Shown here piece after piece: positions 9,368 through 17,386 of a stretch of 64,000 nucleotides of DNA (position 1 is the stretch's first letter; every line of letters begins with the position of its first letter). The stretch is taken from positions 3,162,001 through 3,226,000 of the forward strand of contig OZ244951.1 in assembly GCA_965222315.1 (NCBI GenBank), written 5' to 3'. The position numbers and the translations under genes are program-made. Source of the DNA: JACKII01 sp965222315 (GTDB taxonomy: Bacteria > Pseudomonadota > Alphaproteobacteria > Bin95). The notes beneath the pieces are model-generated. The model made no database searches. It had not been told where the DNA came from and worked only from the letters and a program-made list of their open reading frames with translations.

Positions 9368-9691
9368 TTACGCCATCGTCGATAGAGCGGTCGGCTCGAC
9401 CCGCTGCACCACCATGGCGGAACGGTCGAGCACCTCCCCGATGCGCGGTCCCATCTCGTTCTTCCAATAATCGGTCTCATAGACCGCCTTGTAGAGTGCC
9501 TCGCGCTGCGCCTCGCTCTCGAAACGGCGAATCCAGAAATAGAGGCTGTCGTCGGTCTCGCCCTTGAACGAGCCGCAGATCACCATGCCTTTCGACACCT
9601 GGAATGGAATGATTTCCTTTTCCATCATCTCCAGCCATTCGGCCATCTTGCCCGGTTTCACTTTGTATTGGCGCAGTTCGTAGAATGCCAT
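9368..9691 (-). CDS. NIPSNAP family protein
   Basis: 107 residues starting MAFYELRQYKVKPGK, which is the typical NIPSNAP opening (dimeric alpha/beta-barrel, ferredoxin-like fold). The conserved WIRRFESEAQREALYKAVY segment fits the family helix. Family members often sit in catabolic clusters, and their chemistry is poorly defined. The gene is convergent with the broken phosphatase, ending 19 bases beyond its stop, and lies just downstream of an LLM oxidoreductase on the same strand, so the two may be co-transcribed. Confidence 0.88.
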   Translation of the reverse strand: MAFYELRQYKVKPGKMAEWLEMMEKEIIPFQVSKGMVICGSFKGETDDSLYFWIRRFESEAQREALYKAVYETDYWKNEMGPRIGEVLDRSAMVVQRVEPTALSTMA

Positions 9692-9760
9692 GGAAGGCGC
9701 TCCTCTTGGGTTTGGTTGGAAGGCCAGAGAGTGATCGCGCCGCCATCAGCGCGCAAGCCC

Positions 9761-10852
9761 CTACCGCACCCGCGTCATCACCTGCTCGGAAAAATCCTTG
9801 AAGTTCTCCCGCATGCGCGCGACCGGCGGCAGCAGCGTGACCTCTTTCAGCCCCGCCGCCTCCAACTGACCGAGCCGTTCTACGATCTCGTCCGGTTCGG
9901 CGACCAGGCCGCCTGCGACCCGGATCAGGTCTGGCGTGATGAAGCGGCGCTCTTCCGGCGGGCAGAAGGCACAGTGACCGGTGTGAAGCATCAGATGCCG
10001 GCGCTCCGGTGGCATCGTGGTTTCAACATACCGCTTGTAGTCCTCCCACGTGCCCCGCATCCGGTCGGAGACGAAGTCGTCCCGGCCCCATTCCTGATAG
10101 AGCTCGTACCAATAATGCAAGGTGGAAACGGCGGCGGCGTCCACCTCGTCGATCACCCGCTCGCTGTCCAGCCGCTCGCCCGCCTTCAGCACGCAGGCGA
10201 AGGTCAGCGCCGCCGTGTGGAAATCCACCGGCCATTCGCGGCCGGCCTCCGCGGCCCCTTCCCGGGCTGTCTCCAGGTTTCGGGCCAAGACGCCCAGCGG
10301 CTCGTTTCCCGCGCAGATGCGGCCATCGCCATAGGCCCCCGCCGCTTTCAGCGCCTTCGGCCCGTTCGCCGCCACGTATATCGGCACGGGCTGTTCCGTA
10401 TTCACGCTGCCAAGCTCCCGGTCGAGGAACCGGACCGGCTTCGCCACGCCGTCGCCACCCGCCATGGCGTAGTCCACTTCCTCCCCATGTAGCAGGCCGC
10501 GCAGCACCCGCAGATAGTCCCGGAACGCCGCCGCCTTCATCGGGCGCTGGCCCATGATCCGCATGGCCGTGTGCCCCGTGCCGATACCGAGGAACACCCG
10601 CCCTGGCGCCAGCTTGTTGATGGAGGCGATGGAGTGCGCCGTAACGGGCGCTAACCGCGTGCCCGCAATCGCGACGCCCGTCCCCAGCCGGATACGGGAA
10701 GTGTGGTGCGCCGCCAGCGCCAGCGTTGCATAGCTGTCCGACCAGATCATCTGGCTGTCGGGCGCCCAGCCATGGTCGTAGCCGAGCGCTTCCAGTTCCG
10801 GGAAAATCTGCCAGTCGTCGATCCTGGTCGCGACCATGCCACCGAATTTCAT
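9761..10852 (-). CDS. LLM-class flavin-dependent oxidoreductase
   Basis: 363 residues from ATG at 10852 (MKFGGMVATRIDDWQ). The luciferase-like TIM barrel is recognisable from SYATLALAAHHTSRIRLGTG, GRVFLGIGTGHTA and PIYVAANGPKALKAAG. It differs clearly from the two other LLM proteins in this block and probably has a separate substrate. The NIPSNAP gene follows 69 bases downstream on the same strand. The divergent amidohydrolase gene begins 107 bases away, so the gap 10853-10959 should hold promoters in both directions. FMN versus F420 use cannot be decided. Confidence 0.85.
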   Translation of the reverse strand: MKFGGMVATRIDDWQIFPELEALGYDHGWAPDSQMIWSDSYATLALAAHHTSRIRLGTGVAIAGTRLAPVTAHSIASINKLAPGRVFLGIGTGHTAMRIMGQRPMKAAAFRDYLRVLRGLLHGEEVDYAMAGGDGVAKPVRFLDRELGSVNTEQPVPIYVAANGPKALKAAGAYGDGRICAGNEPLGVLARNLETAREGAAEAGREWPVDFHTAALTFACVLKAGERLDSERVIDEVDAAAVSTLHYWYELYQEWGRDDFVSDRMRGTWEDYKRYVETTMPPERRHLMLHTGHCAFCPPEERRFITPDLIRVAGGLVAEPDEIVERLGQLEAAGLKEVTLLPPVARMRENFKDFSEQVMTRVR

Positions 10853-10959
10853 GGGTGTCGTTTCCTGTTGTAGTCTCTTCCGATTTGCAAAACACCATAG
10901 GCGCTATCCGAGCGTCCTTCTATGGTGCACGGAAACCGATACCGTCGCCGGAAGCCATC

Positions 10960-11901
10960 ATGCAACGCCCTGCCCCGTCCGATCTCTATGACCCGCTGCC
11001 CATCGTCGATGCTCACCATCACCTGTGGGATCTGGAGGGCGATCTCACCTATCCCTGGTTGAGCAACAACGAGCACGCCTACCAGGGCGACAACTCCGCC
11101 ATCCGCCGGACTTATCTGCCGCCCGAGTATTTCCGGGACTCAGCCCTGCACAACGTTATCGCCACGGTCCATATCGAGGCGGAATGCGACCGGTCCAAAC
11201 AGGTCGAGGAAACCGCCTGGGTCACGTCGATGGCCGAACAATACGGCATGCCGAACGCCATCGTCGCCCATGCGTGGATCGACGAAGATAATTCGGAAGA
11301 AATTCTGGCGCGGCAGAAGGAATTCCCGCTGGTCCGGGGTATCCGCACCAAACCCATCATCGCCGACGGCTCAAACGGCAGCGTGAAAGGCCAGCCGCGC
11401 AGTCTGCAGGACCCGAAATGGCGGGCCGGCCTCGCACTGCTGGAGAAATACGATCTGTCTTGGGACCTGCGCGTCCCCTGGTATCATTTGGAAGAAGCCG
11501 CCGAGGTGGTGCGCGAGCACCCGAATCTTCGCATCGCGCTCAACCACACCGGCTACCCCATGGACCGCTCAGCGGAGCAGTTGGCGGTCTGGCGGCGCGG
11601 CATGGAAGCACTGGCCGCCTGCTCGAACGTCTGGTGCAAGCTCTCGGGCTTCCCGGTGCTGGGCGAACCCTACACCGTGACGGCCAACAAGCCGGTCATT
11701 CTGGACGCCATCAGCATGTTCGGCGTCGAGCGCTGCATGTTCGCCTCGAACTATCCCGTCGATGGGCTGAAGGGGAGCTGGGACTACCTCTACACCGTCT
11801 ACAAGCGTTCAACCGCCGATTTCAGCCAGGCCGACCGGGAAAAGCTGTTTGCCGGCAATGCCCTGGCCTTTTACCGGATCGACCGGACGGCGGGCAGCTA
11901 G
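10960..11901 (+). CDS. Amidohydrolase family protein (metal-dependent TIM barrel)
   Basis: 313 residues from ATG at 10960 (MQRPAPSDLYDPLPI); a longer in-frame start would run into the divergent LLM gene. VDAHHHLWD supplies the H-x-H metal ligands (H19, H21). Later conserved pieces are ALNHTGYP and FASNYPVDG near the C-terminus, which carry further active-site His and Asp positions in amidohydrolase-2 proteins such as lactonases and 2-pyrone-4,6-dicarboxylate hydrolase. It is predicted to be cytosolic. Its neighbours suggest ring-opening or lactone hydrolysis in aromatic or terpenoid breakdown, but that is inference. Its TAG overlaps the stop of the convergent crotonase. Confidence 0.88.
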   Translation: MQRPAPSDLYDPLPIVDAHHHLWDLEGDLTYPWLSNNEHAYQGDNSAIRRTYLPPEYFRDSALHNVIATVHIEAECDRSKQVEETAWVTSMAEQYGMPNAIVAHAWIDEDNSEEILARQKEFPLVRGIRTKPIIADGSNGSVKGQPRSLQDPKWRAGLALLEKYDLSWDLRVPWYHLEEAAEVVREHPNLRIALNHTGYPMDRSAEQLAVWRRGMEALAACSNVWCKLSGFPVLGEPYTVTANKPVILDAISMFGVERCMFASNYPVDGLKGSWDYLYTVYKRSTADFSQADREKLFAGNALAFYRIDRTAGS

Positions 11902-12632
11902 CCCTTCTCCACCTCGAAGCCCCGCATTACCAGCATGCTGTCACGCGCGAGGCCGTGCGCCTGGGTCAGGGACATGTCGGCAGAGCGCCGGATCATGCGC
12001 TTGGTCATCCAGAGCGCGTCATGGTCGAAGCCTGCCAGCGTCTCCGCCATCGCGACGGCGGTATCGATCACTTCAGCGTCCGGCACCACCCGGTTGACCA
12101 ACCCGATTTCCGCCGCCCGTGCAGCAGTGATGTTCTCGCATAGCAGCAGCAGTTCCGAGGCCCACTTGCGGCCGATCTGGGCCACCAGCGTCGGAGAGAC
12201 GGCCGTTGCCGCCAGTCCGCGCTTCACCTCCGGATAGCCCAGGATGGCGTTCTCCCCGGCCACCACGATGTCGGAGGCCATGACCAGCGCGCAGCCGCCG
12301 CCAAGTGCATAGCCGTTGATGGCGGCGATGACGGGCTTGTCGATCCCCAAAATCGCTTCATATTGGGCCGTTGAACCGCCCGACGCCTGGATACGCTGGC
12401 GGTGACTGCGGCCTGCATGGCTGGCCGCTTCCTTCATGTCCGCTCCGGCGGAGAACGCCCGCCCGGCACCGGTCAGCACGATGGCGGCGACGTCATCGTC
12501 CGAGTCCGCCCCGGTCAGTGCTGCCTTAAGGTCGATGGAAAGCGCGCCGTTGATCGCGTTCAGCTTGTCTGGCCGGTTCAGGGTCAACAGCCGCACCGGG
12601 CCGCGGTTTTCGATCAGAACGGTTTCGGTCAT
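11898..12632 (-). CDS. Enoyl-CoA hydratase/isomerase (crotonase) family protein
   Basis: 244 residues starting MTETVLIENRGPVRLLTLN. The crotonase oxyanion-hole regions are present: AFSAGADMKE and INGYALGGGCALVMASD. The glutamates used for hydration appear to be represented in the EVKRGLAATAV stretch only by Glu, so hydratase versus isomerase or other crotonase chemistry is open. The 3' end overlaps the amidohydrolase stop by four bases in convergent orientation. It is probably part of a beta-oxidation-like branch. Confidence 0.88.
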   Translation of the reverse strand: MTETVLIENRGPVRLLTLNRPDKLNAINGALSIDLKAALTGADSDDDVAAIVLTGAGRAFSAGADMKEAASHAGRSHRQRIQASGGSTAQYEAILGIDKPVIAAINGYALGGGCALVMASDIVVAGENAILGYPEVKRGLAATAVSPTLVAQIGRKWASELLLLCENITAARAAEIGLVNRVVPDAEVIDTAVAMAETLAGFDHDALWMTKRMIRRSADMSLTQAHGLARDSMLVMRGFEVEKG

Positions 12633-12740
12633 GTAAGCATTCCTTCCGACGCGCGTGATAGTTCTACGCCGGTTCGAAGGATCACCGTCTGAAGCATGAA
12701 ATCAATGGTTTTGAGGAGTTGCCCCCTGGTCGGGGGCTAA

Positions 12741-12826
12741 TGGTACCCGGAGCGAGACTCGAACTCGCAAGGCCTAAGGCCGGTGGATTTTGAGTCCACT
12801 GCGTCTACCAATTCCGCCATCCGGGC
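12741..12826 (-). tRNA. tRNA-Leu (anticodon CAA)
   Basis: On the minus strand the 86-base sequence begins GCCCGGA and ends TCCGGGTACCA, giving a seven-pair acceptor stem (with one terminal G-U), discriminator A and an encoded CCA. The anticodon stem is GTGGA/TCCAC around the loop CTCAAAA, so the anticodon is CAA, reading UUG. A long variable arm (CGGCCTTAGGCC) marks it as class II, and the T arm GCGAG-TTCGAGT-CTCGC is intact. It lies alone between the crotonase and the YqaA-like gene. Confidence 0.97.
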
Positions 12827-12973
12827 ATCGAAGAGAGCCGCAACCTAGCCATATTTTGCGGCTTTGCAAGAGGTACAGACGCCCATCGGCAGGCCTGCGT
12901 CTCTTTCCGCTCTTGAGCGGTTCGCCCGCCAGCGCCTATGCCCTTCAGCAAATGATGAGAGAGAGCCATTCCT

Positions 12974-13555
12974 GTGCTTCGCCGCCTCTACGACTACACT
13001 ATGGGTCTCGCCGCATCGCCTTATGCGGTGTGGGCATTGGCCGCCGTGGCCTTCGTCGAAAGCTCGGTCTTTCCGATCCCGCCCGACGTGTTGCTGATCC
13101 CCATGATCCTGGCCGCGCGGATGAAGGCGTTCAACTACATCCTGGTCGCCACGATCTTCTCCGTGCTGGGCGGCCTGGCAGGCTACGGCATCGGCTGGGG
13201 TCTGTGGGAGATCGTGGGCCAGCCGGTCCTCGAATTATATGGGGCGATGGACAAGTTCGAGGAGTTCAAGGCCGGGTACAACGAGCACGGCGCGCTGATT
13301 GTCTTTATCTTCGGCCTGACGCCTTTCCCCTACAAGGTGATCACGATTGCAAGCGGCGCGTTTGGCATGGACCTTCTGCCCTTCCTCGCGGCATCGCTGC
13401 TGTCGCGCGGCGGGCGGTTCCTGATTGTTGGGGGCCTGCTCTGGCGCTTCGGAGAGCCGATCCGGGCCTTCATCGAGAAGTATCTGGGCCTGCTCACCAT
13501 CCTGTTCTGCGTGCTGCTGGTCGGTGGTTTCGCCGTCTTGAAGTATGCGCTTTAG
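12974..13555 (+). CDS. YqaA/DedA-like membrane protein
   Basis: 193 residues from GTG at 12974, preceded by a GAGAGAG run. It is hydrophobic with about four or five membrane segments and a VTT/SNARE-associated-domain pattern: FVESSVFPIPPDVLLIP near residue 30 and the G-x-x-x-PFPYK segment (FGLTPFPYKV) with SRGGRF later. These proteins are bacterial relatives of DedA/VTT lipid scramblases, though the YqaA subgroup is uncharacterised. The last 11 bases overlap the dsbB start, suggesting co-expression with dsbB and coq7. Confidence 0.88.
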   Translation: MLRRLYDYTMGLAASPYAVWALAAVAFVESSVFPIPPDVLLIPMILAARMKAFNYILVATIFSVLGGLAGYGIGWGLWEIVGQPVLELYGAMDKFEEFKAGYNEHGALIVFIFGLTPFPYKVITIASGAFGMDLLPFLAASLLSRGGRFLIVGGLLWRFGEPIRAFIEKYLGLLTILFCVLLVGGFAVLKYAL

Positions 13556-14042
13556 CCTTCGCAGCCTTTCTCTCCTGACCGTTGCCTTGGGGGCAGCCAT
13601 GCTGGGCGCGGCATTCGCCTTCCAGCATCTGGGCGGACTCGATCCATGCGTTCTGTGCCTTTACCAGCGCTGGCCCTGGGTGGCGGTGATCGCCGCGGGC
13701 GTGCTGGCCCTTCTGGCGGCAAGGCACGCCGGGTCTGCCAGAGTCATGCTGGGGCTGGCCGCTATCGCCATGCTGACCGGTGCCGGCATCGCGGGCTTCC
13801 ATGTGGGCGTGGAGCAGCAATGGTGGGCGGGCACGTCCGAATGCGGCGGCGTCACCGGGCAGGCAAAAACGGTCGAGGAACTGAAGGCCCAACTGCTCGC
13901 CACGCCGGTCACCCGCTGTGACGAGATTGCCTGGTCGCTGTTCGGCATCAGTATGGCCGGTTGGAACTTGATCGTCTCGGCTGCCGGTGGCGTATTACTG
14001 GCATGGCAAGTGATCGATCGGAAACCGAGCGCCCGCGCATGA
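13545..14042 (+). CDS. dsbB: Disulfide bond formation protein B
   Basis: 165 residues with four membrane segments. The first periplasmic loop has the quinone-proximal pair C35-V-L-C38 and the second loop has C100 and C125, the four redox cysteines of DsbB. It reoxidises DsbA and passes electrons to ubiquinone. It starts within the end of the yqaA-like gene, and its stop overlaps the ATG of coq7 in an ATGA arrangement. The pairing with a ubiquinone-synthesis gene is functionally sensible because DsbB needs quinone. Confidence 0.93.
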   Translation: MRFSLRSLSLLTVALGAAMLGAAFAFQHLGGLDPCVLCLYQRWPWVAVIAAGVLALLAARHAGSARVMLGLAAIAMLTGAGIAGFHVGVEQQWWAGTSECGGVTGQAKTVEELKAQLLATPVTRCDEIAWSLFGISMAGWNLIVSAAGGVLLAWQVIDRKPSARA

Positions 14043-14596
14043 CCCGCAAAACCCGCCGTCTGCCGGGAGACCCGTCCCGCGCCCAGGAACTGGCCCGCAT
14101 GCTGCGGGTCGACCACGCCGGCGAGTTCGGCGCGACCCGCATCTACGAGGGGCAATTGGCGGTGCTGGGCCACCGGCCTGTCGGCAGGATCATCCGGCAC
14201 ATGGCACAGCAGGAGGAGGAGCACAAAGCCACCTTCGATGCGTTGCTGCGGCAGCACAAAGTGCGCCCGACTGTCCTCTCCCCCATCTGGCACAAGGCGG
14301 GGTTCGCCCTTGGCGCAGCGACGGCCCTGATGGGCGAGCGGGCGGCGATGGCCTGCACCGTCGCGGTCGAGGAAGTGATCGGCGAGCACTACGGCAATCA
14401 GGTAAAGCGCCTTCGGGAATTGGATGAGGGCGACGAGGAACTGGCCGCAACGCTCGCCCAATTCCGGGACGATGAGTTGGAACACCGCGATACCGGCATC
14501 GAACACCAGGCGGAGAGCACGCCGGGCTACGGCCTGCTCTCCGCCGCGATCAAGCGCGGCACCCGTACCGCCATCTGGCTGGCAGAGCGCTTCTAA
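14039..14596 (+). CDS. coq7: Demethoxyubiquinone hydroxylase Coq7
   Basis: 185 residues from ATG at 14039, overlapping the dsbB stop; a longer frame starting at 13961 is an artefact within dsbB. The diiron carboxylate ligands of the Coq7 ferritin-like fold are visible: E29 in DHAGEFGA, the EEEH cluster at about 59-62, VAVEEVIGEHY and DDELEHRDTG. It carries out the late C6 hydroxylation of the ubiquinone ring. A full set of ligands and normal length indicate a functional enzyme. Confidence 0.94.
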   Translation: MTRKTRRLPGDPSRAQELARMLRVDHAGEFGATRIYEGQLAVLGHRPVGRIIRHMAQQEEEHKATFDALLRQHKVRPTVLSPIWHKAGFALGAATALMGERAAMACTVAVEEVIGEHYGNQVKRLRELDEGDEELAATLAQFRDDELEHRDTGIEHQAESTPGYGLLSAAIKRGTRTAIWLAERF

Positions 14597-14658
14597 ACGC
14601 TTGACGGCGGCGCATTCTGCCAGCCAGCTTGCGCCTGCAAATCTTCGGGAGTGAAACG

Positions 14659-15459
14659 ATGAGCGACGGCGTGAAGGTATTGTTGATCGGTTGCGGCAAG
14701 ATGGGCGGCGCAATGCTGGCCGGCTGGCGGCAGTGGGACGGCTTCAAGGCCGTCGTTGTCGAACCGAAAGCCACCGTCGAGACCGGCCCCTCGGTCGCCC
14801 TGGTCGACAGCGAAAGCGAGATCGACCGGGAATTTACGCCAGACGCTGTCGTCATCGCCGTGAAGCCCCAGGAGATGGACAAAGTCGCGCCGCACTACCG
14901 GCGCTATGTCCGCAAGGACACCGTGTTCCTGTCCATCGCCGCCGGAAAAACCATTGCGTCCTTCGAGGACTATTGGGGCAACGAAGCCGCCATCGTCCGC
15001 GCCATGCCCAACACGCCCGCCGCCGTTGGACGGGGCGTCACCGTACTGGTGGCAAACGGCAATGTCTCCGAAGCGCAACGCACGCTCTGCCAGCAATTGC
15101 TGGAAGCCGTCGGCAGTGTCGAATGGGTCAATGACGAAGGTCTGCTGGATGCCGTCACCGCAGTCTCCGGCGGCGGTCCGGCTTATGTATTCCTGCTAAT
15201 GGAGGCGCTGGCTGACGCCGGCGTGGCCGCAGGGTTACCGCGGGAACTGTCCGACGCCATTGCCCGGGCCACGGTCGAGGGCTCCGGCGAACTCTCGCGT
15301 CAGGCGGGCGAGCCGCCGGAGACATTGCGAAAAAATGTCATGAGCCCCGGCGGCACCACAGCGGAGGCCGTCGGCGTGCTGGATGCCGATGACGGCATCC
15401 GCCCCCTGTTCGAGCGCGCCATCGCCGCCGCCACGAAGCGCTCTCGCGAATTGGCTTAG
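14659..15459 (+). CDS. proC: Pyrroline-5-carboxylate reductase
   Basis: 266 residues from ATG at 14659, with GGGAG eight bases upstream. An N-terminal Rossmann motif (LLIGCGKMGGAML) binds NAD(P)H, VRAMPNTPAAVGRG is the signature near the middle, and AVSGGGPAYVF with SPGGTTAEA marks the C-terminal dimerisation and substrate region. It catalyses the last step of proline synthesis. The cobalamin riboswitch follows about 115 bases after its stop. Confidence 0.95.
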   Translation: MSDGVKVLLIGCGKMGGAMLAGWRQWDGFKAVVVEPKATVETGPSVALVDSESEIDREFTPDAVVIAVKPQEMDKVAPHYRRYVRKDTVFLSIAAGKTIASFEDYWGNEAAIVRAMPNTPAAVGRGVTVLVANGNVSEAQRTLCQQLLEAVGSVEWVNDEGLLDAVTAVSGGGPAYVFLLMEALADAGVAAGLPRELSDAIARATVEGSGELSRQAGEPPETLRKNVMSPGGTTAEAVGVLDADDGIRPLFERAIAAATKRSRELA

Positions 15460-15574
15460 CGCATCTCCGCACGCCGCGTAGGTGTACCATAACCCTGCCG
15501 ACTGGAACCTGAGCGGGGTAAGCCCAAAGCAGCCTTTACACGCCGGGCGATTCACGCCTACGGTCCGGCCGATC

Positions 15575-15720
15575 GATACCGGTCCCGCCTCCCCAAAAGG
15601 CGGGCTCTCGCCAGAGGGATGGGAAGCTGGTGCGCAGCGGGTTTTCTCCGCCGTAAAGCCAGCGCTGCCCCCGCAACGGTAAGTGAGCACGCCTCACCAG
15701 CCCGGAGACCTGCCGGTATC
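15575..15720 (+). ncRNA. Cobalamin (AdoCbl) riboswitch
   Basis: A complete aptamer can be traced. P1 is formed by GATACCGG (15575-15582) with CCGGTATC (15713-15720). The core has GGGAAGCTGGTG (from 15621), CTGCCCCCGCAACGGTAA (15665-15682) and the B12 box AGCCCGGAGACCTGCC (15699-15714). It stands directly before cobU, whose SD is GAGGAG at about 15758. The aptamer segment CCTCACCAG (15692-15700) is almost complementary to CTGATGAGG (15753-15761), which contains the SD, so control is probably translational. That pairing is inference; the aptamer itself is clear. Bases 15460-15574 hold no other recognisable feature. Confidence 0.96.
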
Positions 15721-15769
15721 CAACCTCTAACCGCAGACTGGCGGAGGGCCGGCTGATGAGGAGACACAT

Positions 15770-16354
15770 GTGACTGACCCGGCAGGCAATGCGCCTGACC
15801 CCAGCCTCGGCCCACTGGCCGGTTGGCCCGTTCAACCTTTGACCCTCGTTCTGGGCGGTGCGCGCAGCGGCAAGTCGCGGCTGGCGGAGGCGTTGACCCG
15901 CCATTGGGCGGGTGAAACCACGCCAACCTACATCGCCACCGCCGAAGCGCACGACGATGAGATGCGGGCGAAGATTGCCCAGCATCAGGCGGACCGGGGC
16001 GAGAACTGGCATACGGTGGAAGCACCGATGAGCCTGCCCGCCGCGTTGATGCGCGCCAGGGGAGAGCCCGTGCTGGTGGATTGCCTGACGCTCTGGCTAT
16101 CCAATCTGATGCTGGCTGAACGGCCGGCGGAGAATGCTTCCGACGCCCTGATCACGGCGCTCCAGGAACGGCGCGCGCCGACCGTGCTTGTTGCCAATGA
16201 GGTCGGGCTCGGCATTGTACCCGCAACCCCTCTCGGCCGCCGCTTTCGCGACGCGGCCGGTTACCTAAACCAGGCGGTAGCCGCCATGGCGGACGCGGTC
16301 GTGCTGACTGCCGCCGGCCTGCCCCTGGTGCTGAAAGGACCTGCGACCCCATGA
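15770..16354 (+). CDS. cobU: Adenosylcobinamide kinase/guanylyltransferase
   Basis: 194 residues from GTG at 15770, with a strong GAGGAG upstream. The P-loop is GGARSGKS (29-36); YIATAEAHDDEM and CLTLWLSNLM with ANEVGLGIVP are family motifs. It phosphorylates adenosylcobinamide and adds GMP for the nucleotide loop (called CobP in the aerobic pathway). It is the first gene after the riboswitch. Its TGA overlaps the cobW ATG, so the two are translationally coupled. Confidence 0.95.
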   Translation: MTDPAGNAPDPSLGPLAGWPVQPLTLVLGGARSGKSRLAEALTRHWAGETTPTYIATAEAHDDEMRAKIAQHQADRGENWHTVEAPMSLPAALMRARGEPVLVDCLTLWLSNLMLAERPAENASDALITALQERRAPTVLVANEVGLGIVPATPLGRRFRDAAGYLNQAVAAMADAVVLTAAGLPLVLKGPATP

Positions 16355-17385
16355 AAATTCCCGCAACCGTCATCACGGGCTTCCTCGGCTCCGGCAAGAC
16401 CACCCTAATCCGCCATCTGCTGGAGAATAACCAGGGCCGCCGCTACGCCCTGATCGTGAACGAGTTCGGCGACGTTGGCGTCGATGCTGACTTGCTGGCC
16501 GATTGTGGCGAGGCTGCCTGCAAACCCGGTGATATCGTCGAACTGTCGAACGGCTGTCTCTGCTGCACGGTCGCCGACGACTTCCTGCCGACCATGAAAG
16601 CGCTGCTGGACCGCCCTGATCCGCCGGAGCATATCCTGATCGAGACCAGCGGCCTCGCCATGCCCAAGCCGTTGGTGAAGGCGTTCAACTGGCCGGATGT
16701 CAAGACCAAGGCGAGCGTGGATGCGGTGATCGCATTGGTCGATTGCGCCGCCGTCGCCGAAGGCCGCTTTGCACATGACCATGGTGCGTTGGAAGCCCAA
16801 CGGCAGAGCGACGAAGCGCTCGACCATGAATCGCCGCTGGAAGAGCTGTTCGAAGAGCAGCTTGGTTCCGCCGACCTGATCGTGCTGACCAAGACCGACC
16901 TAGTGGATATCGAAACGCTGGAGCGGGTAGAGGCCCAGGTGAAGCGCGAAGCGCGGCCGCAGGCCCGTATCCTGCGCGTCGCGAAAGGCCGGGCAGCGCC
17001 CTCTGCGCTGCTCGGGCTTGGCATGGCGGCGGAGGACGATCTGGCAAGCCGCCCCTCCCACCACGAGGACCATGACGAGCATGACCATGACGACTTTGCG
17101 AGCATCGTCGTTCATCCGCCAGTATTCAACAATCTGAACCAGGTGAATCGTCTGCTCCGGAATGCGGTCGAGGCACACGACCTGCTGCGCCTGAAGGGCG
17201 TTCTCCGGCTGGAAGGCAAGCCGATGCGTCTGGTGGTGCAGGTAGCAGGGCCGCGGCTGGAAACCTACTTCGACCGCCCGTGGGGCGATGGCGAAGAGGC
17301 CCGGCTTGTGGCCATTGCCGCCGCGGGCACCGACTGGGACGCCGTCCGCCGCATCCTGAACGAGTCGGCAGAGGCGGCCGTCTGA
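16351..17385 (+). CDS. cobW: CobW GTPase/metallochaperone
   Basis: 344 residues. The G3E-family P-loop is GFLGSGKTT (10-18), with the metal-binding CxCC motif GCLCC at 68-72 and the guanine-specificity sequence LTKTDLVD in the middle. A His/Asp-rich stretch (HHEDHDEHDHDD, near residue 235) is a likely metal reservoir, followed by the CobW C-terminal domain. Family knowledge links CobW in this context to cobalt delivery to CobNST. It starts inside the cobU stop and is followed by cobN after one spacer base. Confidence 0.95.
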   Translation: MKIPATVITGFLGSGKTTLIRHLLENNQGRRYALIVNEFGDVGVDADLLADCGEAACKPGDIVELSNGCLCCTVADDFLPTMKALLDRPDPPEHILIETSGLAMPKPLVKAFNWPDVKTKASVDAVIALVDCAAVAEGRFAHDHGALEAQRQSDEALDHESPLEELFEEQLGSADLIVLTKTDLVDIETLERVEAQVKREARPQARILRVAKGRAAPSALLGLGMAAEDDLASRPSHHEDHDEHDHDDFASIVVHPPVFNNLNQVNRLLRNAVEAHDLLRLKGVLRLEGKPMRLVVQVAGPRLETYFDRPWGDGEEARLVAIAAAGTDWDAVRRILNESAEAAV

Positions 17386-17386
17386 C

